In this document: positions 18,542 through 28,691 of the stretch, piece by piece
Position numbering within the stretch: the first letter of the stretch is position 1
Layout of the letters: each line of letters begins with the position of its first letter
From: RPQJ01 sp963696545
GTDB taxonomy: Bacteria > Pseudomonadota > Gammaproteobacteria > Steroidobacterales > Steroidobacteraceae
Assembly: GCA_963696545.1 (NCBI GenBank)
Contig: CAVOKQ010000004.1
Coordinates: forward strand, 1-47,827
Length of the DNA stretch: 47,827 nt
Reading direction: 5' to 3'
Notes under the pieces: model-generated
What the model was told of the DNA's origin: nothing
The model's input: only the letters and a program-made list of their open reading frames with translations
Database searches by the model: none
Translations under genes and position numbers: made by a program

Positions 18542-19048
18542 TCACTTGTGGTCGTCGAGGATCCTGTCCACCGTCTCCGGCGTCAGGTTCTCGTAGTAGA
18601 CGTGGTCGACCATCATCATCGGCGCGCCGTTGCAGGCGGCCAGGCACTCCTCTTCCTTCTTCAGGAAGAAGCGTCCATCGGGCGTGCTCTCGCCCACCTT
18701 GATGCCGAGCCGTTTCTCGACGTGCCCGAGGATCGTCTCCCCGCCGCACAGCATGCAGGAGATGTTCGTGCACACCGAGATGTGGTGGCGGCCGCAAGGC
18801 TTCGTCTCGAACATCGAGTAGAAGCTCGCGACCTCGTAGACCTGGATCGGCGGCAGGCCCAGGTACGCGGCGACCGCGTCCATCGTCTGCTGCGTCAGGA
18901 ATCCCTTCTCGTGCTGGACCGCGTGCAGCGCCGAGATCACGGCCGAACGCTTGCGCTCCGGCGGGAACTTGGCCACCCAGCGGTCGATCTCCTCGCGGAC
19001 GTGTTGCGACAGCACTGCGCCGTCCGCCGCGTGCGAATGCTCGCTCAC
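18542..19048 (-). CDS. nuoE: NADH-quinone oxidoreductase subunit E
   Basis: A 168-residue thioredoxin-like subunit carrying [2Fe-2S] cluster N1a, ligated by Cys93/Cys98 (VCTNISC) and Cys135/Cys139 (ECLAAC). The N-terminal helical bundle reads ALHAVQHEKGFLTQQTMDAV, then GLPPIQVYEVASFYSMF. The start is GTG at 19048, overlapping the nuoD stop as GTGA; a longer frame upstream is out-of-frame nuoD sequence. Confidence 0.95.
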   Translation of the reverse strand: MSEHSHAADGAVLSQHVREEIDRWVAKFPPERKRSAVISALHAVQHEKGFLTQQTMDAVAAYLGLPPIQVYEVASFYSMFETKPCGRHHISVCTNISCMLCGGETILGHVEKRLGIKVGESTPDGRFFLKKEEECLAACNGAPMMMVDHVYYENLTPETVDRILDDHK

Positions 19049-20298
19049 CGGTCGACCTCCCCGAACACTATGTCCGCAGTGCCGATCACCGCGACCACGT
19101 CGGCCAGCATGTGGCCCTGCACCATCTCGTCGAGTGCCGCGAGGTGCGGGAAGCCGGGCGCGCGACACTTGAGGCGGTACGGCTTGTTGGCGCCGTCCGA
19201 GACGAGGTAAATGCCGAACTCGCCCTTCGGGGCCTCGACCGCGGCATAGGTCTCGCCGGCGGGAACGCAGTAACCCTCGGTGAACAGCTTGAAATGATGG
19301 ATCAGCGATTCCATGTCGCCTTTCATCTGTTCGCGGGTCGGCGGGACGACCTTGTGGTCGCCGACCATCACCGGTCCCGGGTTGGCGCGGAGCCAGTCCA
19401 CGCACTGCTTCACGATGCGGTTCGCCTGGCGCATCTCCTCGACGCGCACCAGGTAGCGGTCGTAGCAATCACCGTTCACGCCCACCGGGATGTCGAAGTC
19501 CACGCGGTCGTAGACTTCGTACGGCTGCTTCTTGCGCAGGTCCCAGGCGATGCCGGACCCGCGGATCATCGGGCCCGTGAAGCCGAGGTTCAGTGCGCGC
19601 TCGGGCGTCACGACGCCGATGTTCACCGTGCGTTGTTTCCAGATGCGGTTGTCGGTGAGCAGCGTCTCGTACTCGTCCACGCACGCCGGGAAGCGCGCCG
19701 TGAAGTCGTCGATGAAGTCGAGCAACGTGCCCGAGCGCTTCTCGTTCAGCCGGTCCACGTCCTTCTGCGACTTCCAGCGCGACGGCTGGTACTTCGGCAT
19801 CGAGTCCGGCAGGTCGCGGTACACGCCGCCCGGCCGGTAATAGGTCGCGTGCATCCGCGTCCCGGAGACCGCCTCGTAGCAGTCCATCAGGTCCTCGCGC
19901 TCGCGGAAGCAGTACAGGAACATCGTCATCGCGCCGATGTCGAGCCCGTGCGCACCGAGCCACATCAGGTGGTTCAGGATGCGCGTGATCTCGTCGAACA
20001 TCACGCGGATGTACTGCGCGCGGACCGGCACCTCGATCCCGAGCAGCTTCTCGATCGCCATCACGTAGGCGTGCTCGTTGCACATCATCGAGACGTAATC
20101 GAGCCGGTCCATGTAGCCGATCGACTGGTTGTACGGCTTCGACTCGGCGAGCTTCTCGGTGGCGCGGTGCAGCAGCCCGATGTGCGGATCGGCCTTCTGC
20201 ACGACCTCGCCGTCCATCTCGAGCACGAGGCGCAGCACGCCGTGCGCCGCAGGGTGCTGCGGGCCGAAATTCATCGTGTAGCTGCGGATCTCAGCCAT
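19045..20298 (-). CDS. nuoD: NADH-quinone oxidoreductase subunit D
   Basis: A 417-residue, 49-kDa-type subunit forming the quinone site with NuoB; evolutionarily a NiFe-hydrogenase large subunit without nickel. The start segment MAEIRSYTMNFGPQHPAAHG contains the conserved quinone-site histidine loop. LGAHGLDIGAMTMFLYCFRE and GSGIAWDLRKKQPYEVYDRV are further signatures. It is not fused to NuoC. ATG 20298 overlaps the nuoC stop by 8 bases; the eight upstream codons of the open frame are not conserved. Confidence 0.96.
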   Translation of the reverse strand: MAEIRSYTMNFGPQHPAAHGVLRLVLEMDGEVVQKADPHIGLLHRATEKLAESKPYNQSIGYMDRLDYVSMMCNEHAYVMAIEKLLGIEVPVRAQYIRVMFDEITRILNHLMWLGAHGLDIGAMTMFLYCFREREDLMDCYEAVSGTRMHATYYRPGGVYRDLPDSMPKYQPSRWKSQKDVDRLNEKRSGTLLDFIDDFTARFPACVDEYETLLTDNRIWKQRTVNIGVVTPERALNLGFTGPMIRGSGIAWDLRKKQPYEVYDRVDFDIPVGVNGDCYDRYLVRVEEMRQANRIVKQCVDWLRANPGPVMVGDHKVVPPTREQMKGDMESLIHHFKLFTEGYCVPAGETYAAVEAPKGEFGIYLVSDGANKPYRLKCRAPGFPHLAALDEMVQGHMLADVVAVIGTADIVFGEVDR

Positions 20299-21014
20299 GG
20301 CCCACGTCCTTCCTCGGCGCATCCTTCAGTGCGGCCTCGTAGCGATTGTCGTCGCGGATCACGCGTGGCACGAGCGTGCGCGGTTCGATGCTAACGGGCT
20401 CGTACACGACGCGGCCCTTCGCCTCGTCGTAACGCACCTCGACGTTGCCGCTGAGCGGAAAATCCTTGCGGAACGGATGCCCGACGAAGCCGTAGTCGGT
20501 CAGGATCCGGCGCAGGTCGGGGTGTCCGCGGAACAGGACGCCGTACAGATCGAACGCCTCGCGCTCGAACCAGTCCGCCGAGGTCCAGATATCGATGACG
20601 GAGTCGAGCATCGGGGGCTCGCCGCCTTCGCAGTAAGCGCGCAGCCGCAGCCGCCGATTGTGGGTCACGGACAGCAGGTGATACACGACCGCGAAACGAC
20701 GCTCGGCAGCGGCGCCCTGCACGTCGCGGACCCGATGCGACGGCGCTGCCAGTCCGGCCGCGGCTGAAACCGCTCGAAGTCGCGGACTCGGTCGTCCACT
20801 CGACCCGACCGTATGTCAGGTAGTCGACACCAGTCAGGTCGATCAGCTGCTCGAAACGCCAGTCGGCCTCGTCCCGCAGCACCCGGCAGATCTCGACCAG
20901 GCTCGCAGCCTCGACCTCGAACGTGAGCTCGCCGCAACGCGACGGGACGCGCTCCACCTTGCCCGCGAATCGGGCCGCGATGGACTCGGCCAGTTGTTCG
21001 AGTGTCTGGCTCAT
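20291..21014 (-). CDS. nuoC: NADH-quinone oxidoreductase subunit C (frameshifted)
   Basis: The 30-kDa connecting subunit. The N-terminal half (MSQTLEQLAESIAARFAG, EQLIDLTGVDYLTYGRVEW) is in one frame and reaches SATSSGFSRG. The C-terminal half (VQGAAAERRFAVVYHLLSV, then DWFEREAFDLYGVLF, GHPDLRRILTDYGFVGHPFR and RKDFPLSGNVEVRYDE) is in another. The frames meet near 20755-20760 inside a GGCCGG run; removing one base gives ...GFSRGGLAAPSHRVRDV and a 240-residue protein of normal length. Complex I would be expected to fail without this subunit and all 13 others are intact, so a sequence error is more likely than inactivation. Confidence 0.88.
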
Positions 21015-21020
21015 GTCGGC

Positions 21021-21503
21021 TCAGCGGGCGATCGTCATCGTGCGGTGGATCTTTTTCTGCAGCTGGATCAGCCCGTACAGCAGCGCCTCGGCCGTGGGTG
21101 GACACCCGGGCACGTAGACGTCCACCGGGACGATCCGGTCACAGCCGCGCACCACCGCGTACGAATAGTGGTAGTAACCGCCGCCATTCGCGCACGAGCC
21201 CATCGAGATCACCCAGCGGGGCTCGGGCATCTGGTCGTAGACCTTGCGCAGCGCCGGGGCCATCTTATTCACCAGCGTTCCCGCGACGATCATCACGTCG
21301 GACTGGCGCGGGCTCGGACGGAAGACGATGCCGAAGCGGTCGAGGTCGTAGCGCGCGGCACCCGCATGCATCATCTCGACAGCGCAGCACGCGAGGCCGA
21401 ACGTCATCGGCCACATCGAGCCGGTGCGGGCCCAGTTCATCACTGCATCGACGGTGGTCGTGACGAAGCCGCGCTCGGGCAGCTCGGAAGCCTCTAGTCC
21501 CAT
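21021..21503 (-). CDS. nuoB: NADH-quinone oxidoreductase subunit B (cluster N2)
   Basis: A 160-residue PSST-type subunit that ligates terminal [4Fe-4S] cluster N2 with the tandem pair Cys39-Cys40 (GLACCAVEMM), Cys104 (GSCANGGG) and Cys134 (PGCPPTAEALL). The start MGLEASELPERGF at 21503 overlaps the 3' end of nuoA by 10 bases; the longer frame upstream is antisense-like sequence over nuoA. Six bases separate its stop from nuoC. Confidence 0.97.
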   Translation of the reverse strand: MGLEASELPERGFVTTTVDAVMNWARTGSMWPMTFGLACCAVEMMHAGAARYDLDRFGIVFRPSPRQSDVMIVAGTLVNKMAPALRKVYDQMPEPRWVISMGSCANGGGYYHYSYAVVRGCDRIVPVDVYVPGCPPTAEALLYGLIQLQKKIHRTMTIAR

Positions 21504-21850
21504 TCCAGGGCCCCCTTCTTCCACTCGTAGACGAAGCCGACGACGAGCACCAGCAGGAAGACGCCCATGGCCGCGAGGCCCACGATGCCGATCGAATCGA
21601 GCGCGACCGCCCAGGGAAACAGGAACGCGATCTCGAGGTCGAACACGATGAACAGGATCGCGACGAGGTAGTAGCGCACGTCGAACTTCATGCGCGAGTC
21701 CTCGAACGCCTCGAAGCCGCACTCGTACGGCGAGAGCTTTTCGGGATCCGGGCGGCGCGTGCCGAAAACGAAGCCGAGCACCAGCAGCAGCACGCCGAGC
21801 GCGCCGGCCACCGCGAGGAAAATCAGGATCGGCAGGTACTCTGCAAGCAT
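21494..21850 (-). CDS. nuoA: NADH-quinone oxidoreductase subunit A
   Basis: A 118-residue, three-TM subunit and first gene of the operon. The conserved loop YECGFEAFEDSRMKFDVRYY between TM1 and TM2 and the acidic TM2 (AILFIVFDLEIAFLFPWAVA) are diagnostic. It lies about 120 bases downstream of tRNA-Leu and its terminator, with a weak promoter match between. Confidence 0.97.
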   Translation of the reverse strand: MLAEYLPILIFLAVAGALGVLLLVLGFVFGTRRPDPEKLSPYECGFEAFEDSRMKFDVRYYLVAILFIVFDLEIAFLFPWAVALDSIGIVGLAAMGVFLLVLVVGFVYEWKKGALEWD

Positions 21851-21890
21851 CGCTCGTCGCGGCTCCGGGGGCAGTCCCGATCAGCCATAA

Positions 21891-21920
21891 ATTCTAGCAG
21901 GGTCCGCTGCACCGCAGTAA
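21891..21920 (-). promoter_or_regulatory. Candidate sigma-70 promoter of the nuo operon
   Basis: On the minus strand TTACTG, an 18-base spacer and TAGAAT, about 40 bases before the nuoA start and after the tRNA-Leu terminator. The -35 match is modest; position is the main support. Confidence 0.4.
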
Positions 21921-21933
21921 GGTGCGCACAATG

Positions 21934-21957
21934 AAAAAAGCGAGCCATGGGCTCGCC
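21934..21957 (-). terminator. Rho-independent terminator after tRNA-Leu
   Basis: On the minus strand GCGAGCC / GGCTCGC form a stem around a 3-base loop, followed by six T. It separates the secG/tRNA-Leu transcript from nuoA. Confidence 0.85.
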
Positions 21958-21969
21958 TTGATTCGTTGC

Positions 21970-22054
21970 TGGTGCGGATGGAGAGACTCGAACTCTCACG
22001 CCTTTCGGCACTAACCCCTCAAGCTAGCGTGTCTACCAATTCCACCACATCCGC
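21970..22054 (-). tRNA. tRNA-Leu (GAG)
   Basis: An 85-base class II tRNA with long variable arm and encoded CCA. The acceptor arms GCGGAUG / CAUCCGC pair perfectly; the anticodon loop is UUGAGGG, giving anticodon GAG. It follows secG by about 20 bases and is probably co-transcribed with it, as in many gammaproteobacteria. Confidence 0.95.
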
Positions 22055-22075
22055 AGTCGTCTGAACTTGTCCCGA

Positions 22076-22527
22076 TTACTGGGCCGGAGCGGCCGGCGCC
22101 TGCTGCGCCGGGGCCTGGCTCACGGGCGCAGGCGTGGTCGCCGGAGCCGTGGCCGGTGCCGTTGTCGGCGCAGGGGAGGCGCAGGCGTCACGGTCGTCGG
22201 CAACTGTGGCAGCGGCGTACTCGGCAGGCCCGTGGCCGGCGCGGGCTGCTCGGTCTTCACGCGATCCACCACGCTGGTCGGTGTACCGACCTGGCTGAAC
22301 AGGTACGACAGCATGAGGCTCGAGATGAAGAACAGCGCCGCGAGCACAGCGGTGGTCCGCGACAGGAACGAGGCCGAGCCGCGCGCACCGAACACGGTGC
22401 CCGAAGCGCCGGCGCCGAAGCCCGCGCCCGCATCGGCTCCGCGGCCGCGCTGCAACAGGACCAACCCGACGATACCCGCCGCGATCAGCACATGGAACAC
22501 GACCGCGAGGGTCTGCAACCAACTCAT
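22076..22527 (-). CDS. secG: Preprotein translocase subunit SecG (C-terminal tail frameshifted)
   Basis: A small SecYEG accessory subunit that flips during SecA-driven export. Two TMs are seen: LQTLAVVFHVLIAAGIVGLV with LLQRGRGADAGAGFGAG (family signature) after it, and VLAALFFISSLMLSYLFSQV. The tail is Pro/Ala-rich. In the observed frame it turns to Arg-rich sequence and stops at 22120. One additional C in the run near 22170 would continue the Pro/Ala/Thr-rich tail to TAA at 22076 (ending QAPAQQAPAAPAQ), 150 residues. The tail is not conserved, so either end could be tolerated; the natural composition favours the 22076 end. It lies between tpiA and tRNA-Leu. Confidence 0.85.
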
Positions 22528-22547
22528 GATTTCGAACTCTCTCCGAT

Positions 22548-23300
22548 TCAGTCCGCGGCTGCGCAGATGCGCGCAAACTCGTCCGCATTCAGCGATGCGC
22601 CCCCGACGAGGCCGCCGTCGATGTCCGGCATCGCAAAGAGCTCCCGCGCGTTCGACGCCTTGACGCTGCCACCGTACAGGATTCGCACGGATCCGCCGAT
22701 TGTAGCATCCAGCGCCGCGACCTTGCCGCGGATCATCGCGTGCACTTGCTGCGCCTGCTCAGGCGACGCGGTACGGCCCGTGCCGATGGCCCACACTGGC
22801 TCGTATGCGACCACCGCGGCCCCGAGCGAAGCCACGCCGCTCACGGAGAGGACGGCATCAAGCTGGCGCGATACCACCTGCAGCGTACGCTCTGCCTCGC
22901 GCTCCTCGAGCGTCTCGCCGACGCACAGCACCGGCACAAGGCCCTGCGACTGCGCGGCCACGAACTTGCGTGCGACGAGCGCGTCGCTCTCACCGTAGAT
23001 CTGGCGCCGCTCCGAGTGGCCCACCAGCACGTAGCGGCAGCCGATGTCCTTCAGCATCGCCGCGGACACTTCACCCGTGAACGCCCCCTGCGGCTCGGCG
23101 CAGACCGACTGCGCACCGAGGGAGACGTCGGTGTCCTTCAGCAGGCGCCCAACCTCCTGCAGGTACACGAACGGCGGGCACAGCATCACCGCGGTGCCGG
23201 AGTCGGACCGGCCCTGGTCCAGCAGCGACCTGACGAGGCTCGCGTTCTCGGCGCGCGAGCCGTGCATTTTCCAGTTTCCGGCAACCAGGGGTTTACGCAT
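22548..23300 (-). CDS. tpiA: Triose-phosphate isomerase
   Basis: A 250-residue TIM barrel interconverting dihydroxyacetone phosphate and glyceraldehyde 3-phosphate. The N-terminal NWKMHG lysine, catalytic His in VLVGHSERR and catalytic Glu in VVAYEPVWAIGTG are present. So are the phosphate-binding YGGSVKASN and GGLVGGASL loops. Start MRKPLVAGNWKM at 23300, rather than an upstream Met four codons earlier, by family length. Located between glmM and secG. Confidence 0.97.
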   Translation of the reverse strand: MRKPLVAGNWKMHGSRAENASLVRSLLDQGRSDSGTAVMLCPPFVYLQEVGRLLKDTDVSLGAQSVCAEPQGAFTGEVSAAMLKDIGCRYVLVGHSERRQIYGESDALVARKFVAAQSQGLVPVLCVGETLEEREAERTLQVVSRQLDAVLSVSGVASLGAAVVAYEPVWAIGTGRTASPEQAQQVHAMIRGKVAALDATIGGSVRILYGGSVKASNARELFAMPDIDGGLVGGASLNADEFARICAAAD

Positions 23301-23410
23301 CGGGTACTCCACCCTGACCGCGCCCGGACCCGGACTGGGCTGGGGGGCGGCCGCGAAAGGCGCGCGATATTAGCGGCGGGTCGCCGGGAAAGCAATTCCG
23401 GCGGCAGGTC

Positions 23411-24742
23411 TCAGACCGCCTGGCGCACGACCTCGGCCAGCTCGTTCGCGTGCCGCTTGACGACCGGCTCGTCCCGACCCTCGACCATGACGCGGATCAG
23501 TGGCTCGGTGCCCGAGGCGCGCAGCACCACCCGCCCCGCCCCACCGAGCGCCGCCTCGACGCGCTGCACGGCGTCCTGGATCACCTGCGACTTGCCGGGG
23601 TCGATGCGCTCCTTGATGCGCACGTTGATCATCACCTGGGGGAACCGCGGCATGCCGGCCGCGAGTTCGGCCAGCGGACGGCCGGTACGTCTCATGGCGG
23701 CAAGGACCTGCAGCGCGCTCACGAGTCCATCGCCGGTCGTCGTCCGGTCGAGGCACAGCATGTGACCGGAAGTCTCGCCGCCGATCATGCCGCCGTTCTC
23801 CCTCAACATTGCAAGCACGTAGCGGTCACCTACCGGGGCGCGCAGGAATCCGATTCCTTCCGACTTCAGGGCATGCTCGAGGCCGAGATTGCTCATCACG
23901 GTGCCGACCACGGGCCCCTTCAGCGCGCCCTGGGCCTGCCGGTCGCGGGCAACGACGTACAGCAGCTGGTCGCCGTCGACCAGGCGACCGAGGTGGTCGA
24001 CCATCACGAGCCGGTCACCGTCGCCATCGAGCGCAATGCCGACATCGGCGCCGACGCCCGCCACCGTGAGCTGCAGCAGTTCCGGAGCCATGGAGCCGCA
24101 GCGCAGGTTGATGTTGCGGCCGTTCGGCGAGCAGCCGATCGGGATGATCTCCGCGCCGAGGTCGGACAGTACGCGCGGGGCGACCTTGTAGGCCGCGCCG
24201 TTCGCACAGTCGATGACGATCTTCAGTCCCGCAAGGTCCATGCCGGCGGGCATCGTCGAAGCACAGAACTCCTGGTAGACGACGCGGGACTTGTCGACAC
24301 GCGATGCCTTGCCGAGACCCATCGACTCGCGAGTGAGCGCGGGTTCGTCGAGGTACGACTCGATCTGTTCCTCGAGCTCGTCGGAAAGCTTGCTGCCGCT
24401 CGAGTCGAAGAACTTGATGCCGTTGTCTTCGTACGGGTTGTGCGAGGCGGAAATCACCACGCCGAAGCTGCAACCGAAGCGCTGCGTCAGCAAGGCGATC
24501 GCAGGTGTCGGCAGCGGACCGATCAGGTTCACGTCCACGCCGGCTGCGACGAAGCCGGCCTCGAGCGCGGCCTCGAACATGTAGCCCGACAGCCGCGTGT
24601 CCTTGCCGACCAGCGCCGTGCCTCCGTTCGGCGCGAGCACTCGCGCGGCCGCGCTAGCGAGCCGCAGTGCGAATTCGACCGTCATCGGATCGTGGCCCAC
24701 GCGTCCGCGCACGCCATCCGTCCCGAAATGCTTGCGTTTCAT
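23411..24742 (-). CDS. glmM: Phosphoglucosamine mutase
   Basis: A 443-residue alpha-phosphohexomutase converting glucosamine 6-phosphate to glucosamine 1-phosphate for UDP-GlcNAc, hence peptidoglycan and LPS. The start KHFGTDGVRGRVG, the phosphoserine loop ISASHNPYEDNGIKFF, the metal loop ALDGDGDRLVMVD, the sugar loop GGETSGHM and the C-terminal phosphate loop RASGTEPLIRVM are all present. It starts 2 bases after the folP stop (24745). Confidence 0.97.
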   Translation of the reverse strand: MKRKHFGTDGVRGRVGHDPMTVEFALRLASAAARVLAPNGGTALVGKDTRLSGYMFEAALEAGFVAAGVDVNLIGPLPTPAIALLTQRFGCSFGVVISASHNPYEDNGIKFFDSSGSKLSDELEEQIESYLDEPALTRESMGLGKASRVDKSRVVYQEFCASTMPAGMDLAGLKIVIDCANGAAYKVAPRVLSDLGAEIIPIGCSPNGRNINLRCGSMAPELLQLTVAGVGADVGIALDGDGDRLVMVDHLGRLVDGDQLLYVVARDRQAQGALKGPVVGTVMSNLGLEHALKSEGIGFLRAPVGDRYVLAMLRENGGMIGGETSGHMLCLDRTTTGDGLVSALQVLAAMRRTGRPLAELAAGMPRFPQVMINVRIKERIDPGKSQVIQDAVQRVEAALGGAGRVVLRASGTEPLIRVMVEGRDEPVVKRHANELAEVVRQAV

Positions 24743-24744
24743 CG

Positions 24745-25587
24745 TCAAGAGCCTCCTGCCGCGGCGCGCCCGAGCGCTGCCGCGACCTTCACCGCGTCCA
24801 CCGTCGCCGGCACGTCGTGTGCGCGGATGATTGCCGCACCGCGGGCCACGCACAGGGCCGCGAACGCAACACTGCCTGCCAGCCGCTCACCGGGCGGCCG
24901 GCCGGTGATGATACCGACCAGCGACTTGCGCGACACGCCGACCAGCACGGGCAGTGACGGATCGCCGATTTCGCGCAGGTTCGCCAGCAACGCCAGGTTG
25001 TGCCCAGGGAGCTTGCCGAACCCGATGCCGGGATCGAGGCACAGGCGCTCGCGGGGAATGCCGGCCATCGAGCACGCCGCAACTCGCGTGGCCAGGTAGT
25101 CCCGAACTTCCTTCACGACATCCACGTAACGCGGCTCGGCCTGCATCGACGCCGGTTCGCCCTGTATGTGCATCAGGCAGACCGCGGCGCCACTTGCCGC
25201 GGCCGTCACGAGCGCGCCGGGCACGGCAAGCGCACGCACGTCGTTGATCATCTGCGCGCCTGCGTCCACCGCCGCGCGCATGACCTCCGGCTTGCTCGTG
25301 TCCACGGAAACAGGCACCCGGACGCGGGCGACCAGCCGCTCGATCACGGGCACGACGCGCCGGATCTCCTCGTCGACCGACACCGAGGGCGCGCCCGGGC
25401 GCGTGGATTCGCCGCCGACGTCGATGATCGCGGCACCTTGCTCCGCCATGCGCTCACCGTGGGCGACCGCATCATCGAGGCTCGTGTGCTGACCGCCGTC
25501 CGAGAACGAATCGGGCGTGACGTTGAGTACGCCCATCACCTGCGGCTCGGTGAGGTCGAGGATCGTGCTCCTGAGGACGAGCTGCAT
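24745..25587 (-). CDS. folP: Dihydropteroate synthase
   Basis: A 280-residue TIM-barrel enzyme condensing p-aminobenzoate with 6-hydroxymethyl-dihydropterin diphosphate in folate synthesis; the sulfonamide target. Signature motifs are MGVLNVTPDSFSDGG and IIDVGGESTRPGA, then PVSVDTSKPEV, MINDVRAL, DPGIGFGK, GVSRKSLVG and the C-terminal RAHDV. Start MQLVLRST at 25587; upstream codons overlap the terminator hairpin behind ftsH. Coupled tightly to glmM. Confidence 0.96.
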   Translation of the reverse strand: MQLVLRSTILDLTEPQVMGVLNVTPDSFSDGGQHTSLDDAVAHGERMAEQGAAIIDVGGESTRPGAPSVSVDEEIRRVVPVIERLVARVRVPVSVDTSKPEVMRAAVDAGAQMINDVRALAVPGALVTAAASGAAVCLMHIQGEPASMQAEPRYVDVVKEVRDYLATRVAACSMAGIPRERLCLDPGIGFGKLPGHNLALLANLREIGDPSLPVLVGVSRKSLVGIITGRPPGERLAGSVAFAALCVARGAAIIRAHDVPATVDAVKVAAALGRAAAGGS

Positions 25588-25605
25588 GCAGGGGTCGTAA
25601 GGCTG

Positions 25606-25634
25606 AAACGAAGCGCCCGGCACGGGCCGGGCGC
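25606..25634 (-). terminator. Stem-loop terminator/attenuator between ftsH and folP
   Basis: A 9-bp perfect stem, GCGCCCGGC / GCCGGGCGC with a 4-base loop, followed on the minus strand by TTCGTTT. It lies 11 bases past the ftsH stop and could reduce read-through into folP. Confidence 0.6.
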
Positions 25635-25645
25635 TCTCTGGATCG

Positions 25646-27562
<1,917 letters not shown>

Positions 27563-27627
27563 TGCATTTTCCTCGGTTCCGATCGCACCGGTCCGCACCG
27601 CTACGGCGCAGCCATGCTCGGTCGACA

Positions 27628-28254
27628 CTACACCAATCGATACCCGCGTGCCAGAACGTAGAGCTCAGCGCTGCGGGACCTGGAAGCTTTCGGTTTGCGC
27701 AACTTCACGGATTCAAATTCCCGCCGCAGGCGCGCGACCAGCGGCTGGAATTCACGGCCCTGGAACACCTTCATCAGCAGGTCGCCGCCCGGGCGCAGGC
27801 TGTGCGCAACGAAGTCCACCGCCAGGTCCACCAGTTGCATGGAACGGTCGTGGTCGACGTCCGCGATGCCCATCATGTTGGGGGCCATGTCCGACATTAC
27901 AAGATCGGCCTTTTCGTCCCCGAGTGCGCCGTGCAGGCGGGCGAGCACGGTCTCGTCGTTGAAGTCACCCTGGATGAAATCCACGCCTGGCAGCGCCGGC
28001 ATCTCCAGCACGTCGAGCGCGATCACCCGGCCCTTGCCCGCCAATGTCCGCGCGGCGAACTGGCTCCAGCCACCGGGAGCGGCCCCGAGATCCACGACCG
28101 TCATGCCTGGCTTCAGGATCCTTTCCGTCCGCTGGATCTCCTCGAGCTTGAATGCCGCCCGGGACCGCCAGCCCTCCTCGTGTGCGCGTTTCACATAAGG
28201 GTCGGCGGCGTGCTCGGCGAGCCAGCGGGCGGAACTCTTGGTGCGCTTGGCCAT
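27628..28254 (-). CDS. rlmE: 23S rRNA (uridine-2'-O)-methyltransferase (FtsJ/RrmJ)
   Basis: A 208-residue Rossmann methyltransferase that 2'-O-methylates U2552 in the 23S A-loop, a late 50S assembly step induced by heat in E. coli. The SAM loop is VVDLGAAPGGWSQFAA. The K-D-K-E tetrad is visible as AAFKLEEI, VMSDMAPNMMG, DLLMKVFQG and RSAELYVLARGY. It is divergent from yhbY, with a long hairpin in between, and leads the ftsH cluster. Confidence 0.96.
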   Translation of the reverse strand: MAKRTKSSARWLAEHAADPYVKRAHEEGWRSRAAFKLEEIQRTERILKPGMTVVDLGAAPGGWSQFAARTLAGKGRVIALDVLEMPALPGVDFIQGDFNDETVLARLHGALGDEKADLVMSDMAPNMMGIADVDHDRSMQLVDLAVDFVAHSLRPGGDLLMKVFQGREFQPLVARLRREFESVKLRKPKASRSRSAELYVLARGYRLV

Positions 28255-28282
28255 CGCTGAAGTGGTCAGTGAAAGGCAGATC

Positions 28283-28345
28283 GTGAGCAGTGGATAGTGG
28301 ATTGTCGGAGCGACGTGCTTACACTATCCACTATCCGCTGCTCAC
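28283..28345. repeat. 20-bp inverted repeat (long hairpin) between rlmE and yhbY
   Basis: GTGAGCAGTGGATAGTGGAT (28283-28302) and its near-complement at 28326-28345 match at 19 of 20 positions around a 23-base loop. The arms contain the internally repetitive GTGGATAGTGGAT. It sits in the divergent promoter region. Confidence 0.75.
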
Positions 28346-28361
28346 TATTCACTTTCCCGCC

Positions 28362-28658
28362 GTGCCGCTCACCGAACCGCAACGCAAGTACCTCCGCCGC
28401 CTTGGCCATGATCGCAACCCAGTCGTGCTGGTGGGCCAGGCAGGGATCTCGCCGAACCTGATTGCCGAACTCGAGCGGGCGCTGCACGACCACGAGCTGG
28501 TCAAGGTGCGCGCCAGGGTCGGGGACCGGCACGAACGGGATTCGATCCTGGAGCAACTGGCTGCCGCGACCCGCTCCGAGCTGGTGCAGCGCATCGGCCA
28601 CGTGGCCCTGTATTACCGCCGCAACCCCGACAGGCCGGGCATCCTGCTGCCGGCCTGA
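28362..28658 (+). CDS. yhbY: YhbY family ribosome-assembly RNA-binding protein
   Basis: A 98-residue CRS1-YhbY domain protein that associates with pre-50S particles. Family features are TEPQRKYLRRLGHDRNPVVL, VGQAGISPNLIAELERALHD and HELVKVRARVGDRHER. The loop hGxxG-like stretch is retained and the C-terminus VALYYRRNPDRP is typical. The start is taken as GTG at 28362 (VPLTEPQRK); a longer frame from 28290 would translate the hairpin repeat and is not family-like. Convergent with greA across a bidirectional terminator. Confidence 0.93.
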   Translation: MPLTEPQRKYLRRLGHDRNPVVLVGQAGISPNLIAELERALHDHELVKVRARVGDRHERDSILEQLAAATRSELVQRIGHVALYYRRNPDRPGILLPA

Positions 28659-28661
28659 CCG

Positions 28662-28688
28662 GAAATTCGGTGCCTGGCACCGAATTTC
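28662..28688. terminator. Perfect 13-bp palindrome between yhbY and greA (bidirectional terminator or REP-like unit)
   Basis: GAAATTCGGTGCC and GGCACCGAATTTC are perfect complements separated by one base. It lies 4 bases after the yhbY stop and 4 before the greA stop, so it can serve both convergent genes. No long T tract follows. I recall similar AATTCGGTGCC palindromes as dispersed units in some proteobacteria, which would need a genome search. Confidence 0.6.
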
Positions 28689-28691
28689 GGC

